From Ophiosphaerella korrae (Eukaryota; Ascomycota; Dothideomycetes; Pleosporales; Phaeosphaeriaceae): DNA of 64,000 nucleotides. This document shows, one piece after another, positions 23,639 through 33,639 of this stretch. The notes beneath the pieces were generated by a model that ran no database searches, was not told the DNA's origin, and saw only the letters and a list, made by a program, of their open reading frames with translations. A program made the position numbers and the translations under genes. Location of the stretch: NCBI GenBank assembly GCA_028456385.1, contig JALNQF010000103.1, positions 1 to 64,000 on the forward strand. The letters run 5' to 3'. Within the stretch, counting starts at the first letter, position 1; every line of letters begins with the position of its first letter.

Positions 23639-24919
23639 CGTGTTTGGCCAAGCTCGAGTTTGGCGGCGCAAGCGGGTACTTGAGCAGCGGGGCGGGGCGT
23701 GTTACCGCCCCCATAAGCCCCCTTTCTAGGCGCGCGCAACACCGGCGCCGTCAGCCCTAAGCTCGTGCACTTTCGGAGACTAATCCTCTTTCGTTGTACT
23801 CGGCAAGGCGCACAATGCATCTGCACGCCTGAAGAGCGAGGCAACCCCTGGGCAAAGCGGACTGGCTCATGGCCTAGTCGCTTACAAGAGGCCTGTGTTG
23901 CGAGATGCGAGCTTACCTGAATTGTATGGAGCAGAGCTCTAACTTGCGACAGTTGCTAACTAGGTAGCAGCGTGCGCGCAAGATTAGGCAAATCCTGTTT
24001 TTTCGAGTATTTTGTATAGCCAACAAAATTAGGATTATTACTAAGCTTTGCAGCATGAGGAGGCATAATTGTAGTGTTTAGCGATTTGTATTTACCAAGA
24101 AATAACTAGGCACGTAAAATCACTATCGTAACAATACGTTTTGGGTGCTGAGGGGCGCTGTACGTTGATTGACTCTATTGATGTGGCCCGTGTACGCGCG
24201 CGTTTACCAGTGCATCCCTGTAACAGAGAGAGTAATGGTAGATTGGTGGTACGGACAAATCGCTACCCTCGGTACGTTTAGAACGACCACACCATCCTTG
24301 GAATACATCCAGCTACCTCGCATCCAAGTGACAACATCCTCCAAGTTACAGTATCCTCTTAGGCTGATGTCATTGGATATCACTGCTACAGTCGCAGCTA
24401 TCTCTTAGAAGGCTCCCCGAGTTTTGTTATTGTCGTATGACATAGCCGACGCTATCTCCGGGAATATATCCCTGTTGCATGGTGATTGTGCTAGTACCAC
24501 TAGTCTCACGGGTAAGCACTTGGCAAGTGACATTACGTATGATTCATGTCTCTCACAATAGCGTCTAAGATGGTGAGGCTGTGCACCCGGTAATGCTGTC
24601 ACAACACGCTAACCAGTGACCACATAATACTCCATGATGGGAAGATACGCGCCATAGCAGGCTGGGGCTCGTCTCGTATGGCACCCAAGGGTATGCATAT
24701 ACCCACATATTGCGAGCATTCGGTTGTGTCTGAGGACTCGGAGTGGGATATAGCAATCTGTGATATCATACTTTCAACTCTGTCCAGCGGGGATGTATCT
24801 CTGGCCCGCCACATGTGCTCGCTGTTCCTATGCGATACTGGATTCGATGGATCGGGAACTTGTTCCGCTTGGAGCTTGGCGCTGAGGTATGAAAAGTAGT
24901 TTTAAAACAGAACACTCGG
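23639..24919. other. Intergenic; no gene recognised
   Basis: This contains the upstream region of the DUF3176 gene and then a stretch with only short overlapping ORFs on both strands. A locally AT-rich patch (about 23,990-24,150) may be a decayed repeat, but no element could be identified. Confidence 0.5.
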
Positions 24920-25474
24920 TTAGGCCATACCAAGTCGTTCGGGAATGTGCACGTATTCAGGGCCAATCATAACTTTCCTCACACGATATATATCCGCTAT
25001 AAATACCCTCAACGGTATTACCTCTAGTATTTCAGTCTTGGGATTTGCTTCAACACATTCTTTGATGGTTTCAAACGGTATCGTGTGATCTTCGGTCCGG
25101 TGATACGTAGTAGTCCTTTCCGTCCTGTCGGGGTACTGTTTCCCCCTCCTAAAAGAGAACATGTTACTCCAAACGCAGTTGGAGTCATGTGAGCCGCAGT
25201 TGGAAACGGACATTACCCAAGGGCTATTTACGTTCATGAGTGTGTAAGTGTTGCCTGTCTCTCTACTGTCAGCCGGAGATGCACCGCTAGACATTCTGAC
25301 GAAGTCAAACCCACGGCTCTCGTACTTGTCCAGATCAGCCCGGCGAGTCATCTCAATAAAGGGACCGAGTCTCTGCAAGCGCTCATACGAGGTGATACAT
25401 TTACTTGAGGGATACGTTTCGTATGTCGAAATCCCTGGTGTTGATGGCTTGGCTGAGTCGGGAAAGATCGCCAA
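24920..25474 (-). CDS. Unrecognised ORF, possible exon or gene relic
   Basis: Open frame of 184 codons (GTG/ATG-type start uncertain) that partly overlaps the two-exon model at 25,401-25,714 in another frame. It has Cys, Trp and charged residues in a protein-like mixture and no signal or membrane segment. A possible acceptor (TTGCAG) at about 25,373 would make the part below it a third exon of the upstream model. I recognise no domain. It may be chance or the decayed end of a gene. Confidence 0.22.
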   Translation of the reverse strand: MAIFPDSAKPSTPGISTYETYPSSKCITSYERLQRLGPFIEMTRRADLDKYESRGFDFVRMSSGASPADSRETGNTYTLMNVNSPWVMSVSNCGSHDSNCVWSNMFSFRRGKQYPDRTERTTTYHRTEDHTIPFETIKECVEANPKTEILEVIPLRVFIADIYRVRKVMIGPEYVHIPERLGMA

Positions 25475-25714
25475 ACAGGTTCTTTCCCCCGCTGCTGGAT
25501 GGTAAGAGACGAAAGGCAGGAAGGGCTTGCAGCGCTAGGATGAGGCCAAGGGCGTGATCTAGAAGACCCACGTCTATTAGAAGAGCATTCTGACCGATCG
25601 GGCAACCTTACCTTCGCTGTCTCCCCGATCCAGCGCCATGGTGGGTCTGGAAGTGACAAGATCTTGGGACAGCGACGGAGAAGATTCGCGGAACGCATCT
25701 AATCCGTATCCCAT
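25401..25714 (-). CDS. Hypothetical small two-exon gene or gene fragment
   Basis: Exon 1 is 25,714-25,612 and exon 2 is 25,558-25,401. The 53-base intron has a GTAAGG donor, a TCTAATAG branch-like site and a TTCTAG acceptor. Splicing joins the frame to give 86 residues, with a Leu/Ala-rich helix followed by a FGDLSRLSQAINTRDFDI-like block. That block resembles, from memory of the family style only, the N-terminal segment found before some fungal Sgk2/FunK1-like kinases. No kinase domain follows, so if the resemblance is real this is a truncated relic. Confidence 0.3.
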
Positions 25715-26807
25715 AGGCTTTGCTTTCATTCTCGCTGAGCGCAATGGATCTATTATGGCAATGAAACGCGACGTACGACGCGCTTAGGCAGTCGACGCGA
25801 ACGATAGGCATTTGAGGAGCCGAAAATATTCATGAATATCACTAGTCTACTTGTAATAAAGATTCGAACGTGGAGTGAGGAGGTTTTGAGAATTGAAAAA
25901 AGGTAGAGCATGGAAGTGCCGGGACCTCCTCATCCGTGTTGGTGCTAAGTCAGGATTTCTACGGCATATCTTGTCCGTCGGTGAAATAACCTACTGATGG
26001 CCTAGGCTCGGTATAGAACCCATGACCCCTCGACCTCGACCTTAACTTTGAAAGGACGACTAGTTAACAACACATCCTTCTAAAATACTTACTGTAGTGG
26101 CAAGCTGTTACAAGGGTGTGGCTGGTGTGGGTCAGCCCTCCTTCTCGCTAGTGGTGGCGATACCTGGGCTATCTTCGTCGTTATCCGATCTCATTCCAGA
26201 GCATACTTACTCGTAGTCAAAAGCATGGCTTGTACGCCGCGTCTAACGGATAATTCTCCCTCCACATGCGTTCACGCCAAGACTAGAGTCCTGCCAGCTG
26301 CAGGCTGGTACGACCAGTAACTAGGCTCACCACTTCTTTGGATGCTTGCTATTTGGGCTACACAGAACATGTCAAAATTTGCGACAACAATATCATCACT
26401 ATTACCTATTAAGAGGTGTGCTAGTTCAGCTGATGAGGCACATAAAGTACTAGTTATCATGGGTAACTGAAGCTGTTATAGAAGTCAAATGTTTGAAGCC
26501 GGCCGGGCAATTTGATATATTGATGCAGTACATAAACGAGTGTGGGTCGGGAAAGCAAAGAAACATATGGAACAGCGAGACTGCTCTCAAAAGCTCTAAC
26601 CCTCGGTGTCATTTCGCAATCGCTCAATCTCTGATGTGAATAGATAGACCGGTTTTGAGAGCAACGCCGTGAATGTTGTGGACTATGCGCGAGTAAGTCG
26701 GAATGCTACACTGGTGAAGTCTATCAAACATCAGTCTCTGGCTTGTTTAATAAGGCTTAGGAAGTCAAGGTTCCACTTACCTGAGAGCCAGTCGATAGCA
26801 AAAGAGG
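25715..26807. other. Intergenic; no gene recognised
   Basis: Short ORFs only. Segments near 25,860-26,160 look like decayed repeat sequence; a GGGTCAGCCCTCCTTCTCGCTAG stretch near 26,130 resembles one near 30,760. No complete element was found. Confidence 0.5.
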
Positions 26808-27002
26808 CTAATTGGAAGATCCGTCCTTCTTGCGCCTGTTCTTGGAACTTTCGGCGGCCTTCTTCATCAACTCTTCCGCCTCTCGCGCCTCTCGCTCCTT
26901 CTTGGCTGCTTCGCGTTTTGCCTTCGAATTATCGGTGGCCTTCTGCATCTGTTCCTCCTCCTGAGTACTCGGGATCTTGATGAAACCGCCGCTGTCAGTC
27001 AT
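26808..27002 (-). CDS. Small highly charged protein, coiled-coil-like
   Basis: A 64-codon frame with an ATG in good fungal context (CCAAAATGAC) at 27,002-27,000 and a stop at 26,808. The product has a short polar N-terminus, then a Lys/Glu/Ala-rich helix (residues about 15-52) and a basic RRKK tail, consistent with a single coiled coil or a nucleic-acid-associated small protein. There is no Cys, signal peptide or membrane segment. No family is recognised. It stands alone between non-coding stretches and may have further exons. It is plausible as a real gene from its composition and start context. Confidence 0.45.
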   Translation of the reverse strand: MTDSGGFIKIPSTQEEEQMQKATDNSKAKREAAKKEREAREAEELMKKAAESSKNRRKKDGSSN

Positions 27003-27805
27003 TTTGGTTGTTGGATGGGGATTGTTATGGAAAGGTGCAGAATCCTGAAACGAGTTGTTAATTGGGGTGAAGTAAAGAGTAGTAGGTGGTAGGGCCTGTC
27101 TGAACTGGCAATTGCGACTTGAACATGAACTTATATAGGCTTGAGTACCATCTCCCTGTGCTCACTGCGAGGCGCAGTACAGGACTGGTTGCGAACCGAT
27201 GCATTGGGAAACGGAACACTGCGAAGATCAAGCGCTTTCCGGTTCTCAATATGGTCGACATTGATTGGAGACATTTGCAAGTCGGCGAACAGCCGGGTCA
27301 TCATTGGCCTTCGTGTCTTTAGTTTGCGCTAAGGAGTAGGGTCGACTAACGTTAGAACATAGCAGGTCCATCAGTAAGGATCGTTGGCCGTCGTAGAGTG
27401 TGGAGCATTGCGGCACAGCGTTTGGCGCGTATGTGATTTGCATCAACGGATACAGTTTCGGTCCCAGCTAAGTCTTAACCTGCACTTGCGCGCTTGAGCA
27501 TTGGTCGGCACATCACAAAAACCGCCCATCACATCCAAACAGAGTGGCCGGACTGCAACCCACACACTCAAAAGATTATGCGCCGCGCTGCCCTGCTGTG
27601 ATGTGGATCCCCGCCGCGATTCCCATCTGGAATGGCGCTATCCCTATTGAGGATAGCGTATCTGTAATCTATTAAAAGCCCCCAACCTGCAGTGCTTGCC
27701 TTCTAAAGCGACACAATTCTATCGAGCCACCACATACTAACAGATCTTATCCTTAATTATTTACTATCTGAATTACCCCTTCTAGAGCTTTTAGAATTTT
27801 CCCCA
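27003..27805. other. Intergenic between divergent genes; no gene recognised
   Basis: Shared upstream region of the small charged gene (leftward) and the phosphotransferase gene (rightward). Only short ORFs occur. The last 150 bases are AT-rich and pyrimidine-rich before the ATG at 27,806, as in many fungal promoters. Confidence 0.5.
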
Positions 27806-29146
27806 ATGACTGCGTACGACGAAATCGCCGAAGTCGAGGCTGACGACGAGTGCAGAGCTTGGTTGGTCAAGGCTCTTGGCGCGAAGGAAGAAATTGTAGC
27901 CTTCGTATCGAGCCGCCGTCCAGGATGTCCTGAAGGGGAATTTGATGGGTATCTGAAGGGCTCCTTCAACTTCTGTATCTCCGTTCGCTTTAACGATGGA
28001 GGACCAAAGGCCGTCATCCGGTTCCCAAAACCAGGCCACACACTCACCGCTCGACGAGAGGAGAAGGTAAAGAGCGAGGTCCAAGTCTTAGAATACCTGA
28101 GAGAAAAGACGAAACTCCCTGTACCTCGTGTAACCAGCTGGGGTTTAACAGACGAAAGTCCCAGAAATCTTGGGCCCTTCATTATCATGAATCATATCGA
28201 TGGTACTTCGCTCACTACCCTCTTGAGGCAGCCCGTCCAGTCTGAGGAGGACGATGTCATCCTGAGGGATGATATAGATAATGCCAAACTGGACTGCGTC
28301 TATGAACAACTGGCGGAATTTATGATTGAACTTTCTCGGCTGGACTTCGACGCCATTGGAGCCATAGCTAAGAACTCGGACACGAATAAGTGGCTGGCAA
28401 CTGAGAGGCTGTTTACTTACAATATGAACGAAATGGCGGTGACCGTCTTAAATTATCCTGTGGACACTTTTCCCGCTGCGCCATTCCGGACCACTAGAGA
28501 GTACCTCGAATACCAATCCGATGAAAACCTTACCCACCTTCGCGTACAACGTAATCTTGCAAGTGGTCTAGAAGATGCCAAGAGGAGGTACATTGCACGC
28601 CACCAGTTCCGACAGCTCATTCCGAAATATTGCATGGACAACAACGGTCCTTTCAAACTCTTCTGCGACGACTTGCAGCCTTCAAATATGCTTGCCGACC
28701 CAGAAACTCTTAAAATCCATGCAATACTGGACTGGGAATTCACGCATGCAATGCCAGCACAATTCTCTTATGATCCACCGTGGTGGCTTATATTGAAAGG
28801 ACCAGATATGTGGCTGGAAAATTATAGCATGGAAGAGTTTCTGGCTCGGTATGAACCTAGATTGGAGCAGTTCCTTCGCGCCTTAGAGCGAGTGGAGGCG
28901 AGATTGCCACCGACAGAACCCAAACTTTCGACTCAGATGCGAGAATCCTGGAAGACTGGTCGGTTTTGGTTCGATTACGGGATTAGGAAGAGCCTGGATG
29001 TAGATGATATTTACTGGAGTGCGCTTCATCGAGACGGAGATGATGTGCTCGATGAGGAACAGCAGAGGAAGATGAAAGAGTTGGCTGAGACGAAGATGAA
29101 GGACCTGAAAGCATATGACAAGGAGTGCAAGGAGAGGGGCTTATAA
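27806..29146 (+). CDS. APH-type phosphotransferase / kinase-like protein
   Basis: Intact single exon, 446 residues, of the phosphotransferase family (PF01636, protein-kinase fold) that is greatly expanded in filamentous fungi. An N-lobe strand with AVIRFPKPG sits at about 73-81, and a Glu-containing helix (EVQVLEYL) follows. The hinge region PFIIMNHIDG lies near 127-136. The catalytic loop is CDDLQPSNML at 287-296, with catalytic Asp289 and Asn294; the usual His before it is Cys287-Asp288. The metal-binding motif ILDWEF lies at 307-312 with Asp309, followed by the family-typical aromatic PxQFSYDPPWWL. The acidic, Lys/Glu-rich tail (from about 410) is likely helical. The substrate is unknown; fungal members are rarely antibiotic kinases. 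The ATG at 27,806 follows an AC-rich leader (CCCCAATGA). No lesions seen. Confidence 0.88.
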   Translation: MTAYDEIAEVEADDECRAWLVKALGAKEEIVAFVSSRRPGCPEGEFDGYLKGSFNFCISVRFNDGGPKAVIRFPKPGHTLTARREEKVKSEVQVLEYLREKTKLPVPRVTSWGLTDESPRNLGPFIIMNHIDGTSLTTLLRQPVQSEEDDVILRDDIDNAKLDCVYEQLAEFMIELSRLDFDAIGAIAKNSDTNKWLATERLFTYNMNEMAVTVLNYPVDTFPAAPFRTTREYLEYQSDENLTHLRVQRNLASGLEDAKRRYIARHQFRQLIPKYCMDNNGPFKLFCDDLQPSNMLADPETLKIHAILDWEFTHAMPAQFSYDPPWWLILKGPDMWLENYSMEEFLARYEPRLEQFLRALERVEARLPPTEPKLSTQMRESWKTGRFWFDYGIRKSLDVDDIYWSALHRDGDDVLDEEQQRKMKELAETKMKDLKAYDKECKERGL

Positions 29147-29749
29147 GGAAGAGTGAAAGGAACGGCTTGATGATTCCGCTTAGTGGGAACAGTTTAGTAG
29201 ATGTAGAGAAGACATGCGCGTGCTGAGAAGCCTACAGCAGCGACGACTGGATAAGTGTTAGAGAATAGTTAGAGTAGACGAGCTAAACGCTGCCAGCGCA
29301 GAAGTGGCTCAGCTTCAACGGGTCGCCATCACGTGGGGGGTTTGCGTGAATAGCAGCGAACAAGACTTGATGCTCGTACTACTACCGTCAACGAACAAAA
29401 TGGAACGCACGACTTTTGAACGCCGCTTTTGTAATTGAGCGGCGCAAAAGTAAGGAGGCATCTTAGTTAAGCAACATGAAACTGGAGCAGATACTTGGGC
29501 GGTACAGACTAGAATCAATCGAGATGAAGGAATGAGTGAGCCGATTGCTTGCGTCTCGAAGCCAGACTTTGGGAGTTTCGCCTGTCGCTGAGGTTATCGT
29601 TGATTGGCTACATAACCGCCATACACCGTACCAATTTTAGCTCGCTGATCTTCCCTAAAGGCGTCGCACTTGAGTCCTACTGAGTAGTCAGGCTACGAAC
29701 GGGTCCCTGTTGTCGACGACGCGTCCCGCACCCAGTATAGGCGTATGGA
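29147..29749. other. Intergenic; no gene recognised
   Basis: 3' flank of the phosphotransferase gene followed by a non-coding stretch with only short ORFs. Confidence 0.5.
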
Positions 29750-30241
29750 ATGTTTAAGGCAGCTACCCAGCATGAGATCAACAATATTCAAGCTTCTCAA
29801 CGCACCGCATATACTTCGGATAACCGCTTCAAGCCAGCCAATAGCTTTTGGGATGGTGTACAGTTCGCTGATGAGGCGCATATGGCGCTAGATGACTTCC
29901 CTCAAGGCTGGATTTTGCGGGTGATTGTAGAGCGATACGCGCCAGAAAACATAGTAAAGCGTAACAAGATCAGTGTCAACGTTGTGCACTTTGCTGTTTG
30001 GATCAACTACCACACCAAGGCTCCAGTATTGGCGCTCTACAACGACGAGTACGACGAGTACGACGATTATGTCCGTCCAAAACCTGAGCCAAAGCCGCGG
30101 CGTCGACCAATAACTGGTGGGCCCGGAGACTATGAGCGGCAAGATCTTGCCAGTCTATCGCGATGCTCTCCATCAATTTGAAGCTCGCAGTGACGAGTTG
30201 CGCGGTCACATACGCTGCTACGATCGCTACAAGAGTGGAGT
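29750..30241 (+). pseudogene. Fungal DDE transposase remnant, truncated and frameshifted
   Basis: The open part (29,750-30,181) shows blocks of a fungal DDE transposase type often seen as orphan ORFs: FADEAH with its catalytic-like Asp, an ILRxxxxRYAPENI block, HFAVWINYHTKA, then YNDEYDEYD and PKPEPKPRRRP. The next block (ILPVYRDALHQ, from about 30,150) lies in another frame, and the roughly 30-residue stretch normally between them is missing. A deletion with frameshift is the simplest reading. Helix-turn-helix and downstream catalytic parts are absent. Family assignment rests on motif memory. It is surely inactive. Confidence 0.6.
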
Positions 30242-31186
30242 AGGGTAACGTAAGATCAAATTCAGCGTCATATTAATAAGATGCCATAAAGGTGTGGGCA
30301 AGGGCACGCTGGCCTAAAAACGCGCGTCAAAAATGATCTCTGGTGACTCTACAACGCTTAAAAAGCTTGCGATAGTTACTTCTATATACAATACAATAGC
30401 TTTATCAAATTCAGCTTCAAAAGAAGCCCCTTAGGCGTTGTTGCGATGCAGTTCTATATGGACAGCTCATTTGTTTTGGCATTATTAGGGCATCTACGCG
30501 CGCAATTAGTCTACGAAGTTGAGTAGTTTATACTCAAAACTACTCCTTAGTATAGTATGTGTACTGTACTTAAACTTAACTGTTTTAGACCTTCAATTTA
30601 CATCTTCGTTGTAGGGTTATTAACGTTGCAAGACAAATTTGTATGAAAAAGTGCCGTTGAGCTGGCTACGGCCAAGATGCGGAGCATCTTTGGCCAGTGC
30701 GGCGAGTACATGTACCTCGGCCTACCTGTTCTCTATACATTTTGAAACAAGGTCTGTGTCGGAGCGGGCCGGCCACCCTCCCTGCTAGTAGCGGTAAACT
30801 TAAAGTACCTTTGCGCTTTATTTAGCGGCTGCAAATACCGCTAATTATGCTGCTCAGCTTGACAGGGCTCTGGCAAGGAAGCTGGTATAGATGATATCCT
30901 CTTTGCTACTGATTAGTATGTTGAGACGTAAAGAAACATGACATAGTATATGAAGATGTCGTGATAAAAACAATATCTGCCTCAGCTATCGGAATTGAAT
31001 CAAGTGTATTTTTTTTTGACAGGATAGGAAAAAAAGCTGGATTCCAACGACTTTGTGATATAATCTCTTTTCCAGTCCGCACGGGCAGTGCTACCAGCGC
31101 ATCGAGGATCCTCACCCTTTATTCCTGCCATCTAGTCTTGGGCATTCCCTCGAACCATACATATGTCAAGAGGCATTTCTCCCCTA
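30242..31186. other. Intergenic with decayed repeat sequence
   Basis: Mixed AT-rich sequence (about 30,330-30,660) and a segment near 30,745-30,800 similar to one near 26,120-26,160. Short ORFs only. No complete mobile element identified. Confidence 0.45.
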
Positions 31187-33083
31187 CTAGGAAGCCTGAG
31201 GCGGGCAATCACGATAGAGTCGCTAAACAATCGCAAATGGCTGAAACGGTAAATTCTGCGGCATTTGAAGCAGTTGTCGAGCTTTAACAGTGATAATAGC
31301 GTTTCCCGGGCCCATGTACTCAATTTGTTATACATTATTATTAAAATCTGGATCCGCCACCCCCTCGACTCTTACGAGAAGTTCATTCTGGACCCTAGGG
31401 CCTTGGCGTCCGACCATACGAGTGTAGTCCTGAGAGTGTGCTTGGTGGGTACCTCGACCTTGAACTCTCTCTTTTGCCCCTCGGTTTCAAGGGGTCCCTC
31501 GTGGAAGCGCGCTTCCCTCCTGCGGCGTGCGATGAGGATGGAATTGGTGAGGTTGAGGCGGCCGAATCCAGAGTCGGGGTTAGGCGGAGGCGGGGCCAAG
31601 ATTTCGACGCCATTAACGATTAGGGCCTATCAGGGCGGCGCTTGGGAAAGCGGCTCCGTTGGCAACGAGGATCGCGTCCCGTTCGGGCGGGTCTAGGTTG
31701 GCGTTGTCCTGGGGTGTTAGGAGAGCCTCGCGCAAGACGGCCGCGCAGCCAGCAACGAATGGGGTGGCCATGCTGGTCCCGTCGTTGTACCACCAGTTAT
31801 TCGGGGTTTGGCCCCACTGAGGGCCAACTTTGTGCAAGAATCTCTGGTCCGAGGCAATCCATTGGGTGTCTAACTGCCCCGAACACGTCGAGAGGATCCA
31901 CGTGCCGGGAGTGACGACGCCAGGCTTGAAGCAGGGTGGCGGGTCGCCACTGTCCCCGCTGAGGGTAGGTCCGCGGCTGCTAAAGTTGGCTACCCGGTTT
32001 GGGTCCTGGCCTCGCATCGGATCGTCGTTCTCATGCGCGCCCACCGTGATGCAGTTCTTGGCGGCCGCTTGGGACCCAATCTGCGCTGGTGGGACCCCCG
32101 GGTTCGACTGCGTCGTTGCCGGCCGCGAAGCATATTACCATGTCTAGGTGTTCCCAGACAAATCTATCAATCTCTTCCGCGGGGCTGTCGTACCCATTCT
32201 GTACGAGCGAATTATTTATTTCCCTCATACGATTTCCCCATGAATTCGAATGCACTCGCACCTTACGGTTGTCAAGCTCGACGTTGTAAGCAGCCTGGGA
32301 GAGTGTGGTTAAAGCACTAGGTATCCCCTGCAAGTTGCAGCCCAGGCACTACACCACGAGTCCCACCCTCGGAGCGGTGCCTCTGACCGGGATGTTGTTT
32401 ATCATGCCGCTGCCGACAGCTGCCCCACAGACATGAGTGCCGTGACCGTGACAGTTGGACTTGACAAGCCAGAAAGGGTTGATCCGATGCACGCGTCCGT
32501 TGAACACGTTATGCACCGGGGTGACAAGTCCCCTGTCAAACCCGTTGTCTGCGATGGCGATCACTTGCCCCTCTCCTTCGTAGGGGTAGTTCTGTTCTTC
32601 GGCAGGATTTTGCTCGACAGGGGGCCTCACGACCCGCAAAGCATTGCGGAGCCGTAGCTCTGGTTTGCCTACTTCTTCGATGCGGCGCACTTGGTCGATC
32701 GATGCCACGTTCTCTAGGTAGCGGCCCTGGACGGTCAACCGGGCCTTGTGCTTGGAAAACTGGACATCTTGTACAAAAGACTTTTGTTCCGGGGCGAGGC
32801 CTTGGAATATGGAATCTGAATCCACACCCTCTTGGACAACGACATCTACCGAATAGGAAGAATCCGGTGCTGCTCTTTTCAGGCCTGGCGTGATTTTGAA
32901 TTCCTGACGATAGATGTCTACGCGGACGTCAAGCCCCATTTGACAAATTGTGCCCAGATCAACCCCTTGGTTGTTGTACAGGTAAGTGTTCTTGAAAACA
33001 TATTCGAGGAGCTTAAGACCCTTGCCGTCCAGCTCCTGCCTCTGAGACGGACTGAGATGCGCCTGACTCTGGACTAGAATGTG
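31187..33083 (-). pseudogene. Subtilisin-like serine protease (S8 family), decayed
   Basis: The reading order on the minus strand is an N-terminal region, the catalytic Asp block (IAIADNGFDRG, near 32,545-32,580), the His block (CHGHGTHVCG, 32,410-32,440), NSWG (near 32,245), the Asn block FAAGNDAV (near 32,110), and the Ser block DGTSMATPFVAG (31,740-31,780). A C-terminal beta domain (GFGRLNLTNS, then TTLVWSD) follows. The catalytic Asp, His, Asn and Ser are all still encoded. Lesions: stop TAG at 32,349-32,351 where Gln fits; one extra base in the run of five C at 32,095-32,099; frame changes near 31,622 and 31,400; stop TAA at 31,328-31,330 (Gln expected); stop TAG at 31,223-31,225 (Trp expected). 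Frame continuity after each lesion shows a once intact gene of over 600 residues. The N-terminus is closed at 33,084, so an upstream exon may be missing. Secretion cannot be judged. Confidence 0.85.
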
Positions 33084-33639
33084 CTACCTTTAATCTGCTG
33101 CTTTGACTCAAAAGAAAGAAAAGAAAAATTTCAGATTCCTCTCCTTTGCTTACCGAACTATATTCTACATCGCACAGTATAGAAGGATCAAGCTCCTAAA
33201 TGAACGTACAGGGCCCAATCGACAGGCCTGCTAACGTGTTCCTTACGGATCTGTAGCACGGGCGGCGGAGTGCAGAGAGTACAGCTCGACCCCTGCCTTG
33301 TGCTGGCTGATAGGCGCAGGGTGGTGGACCCTGGCGCCTGGGATCGTCGCCTGTGTCCTTGATCGTTGCGACCAAGTCAAAGCTGCAAAAGAAAATGCCT
33401 AAGCGTATTGAATACAGCACTAACACGTACGTTTGCAAACCTCTCAGAATACAGCATCAGTGCATAAAAAAGTACGCTCTATTAGTCGTTCGTATTTGGC
33501 CGGCCAGCACCCCACGACGCGCCAAGGGCCGACCTTCAGCCTGCTCGTCCTGAGCCTGCTCGTCCTGAGCCTGCCCGTCCACAGCTGGCCCAGCAGCGCT
33601 TACAAGGTAGATAGCAAACCTCTCATCCTCCTCTTGCGA
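33084..33639. other. Intergenic between two pseudogenes
   Basis: Short ORFs only. A repeated CTGAGCCTGCTCGTC unit (two to three times, about 33,538-33,575) is the only structure seen. Confidence 0.5.
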
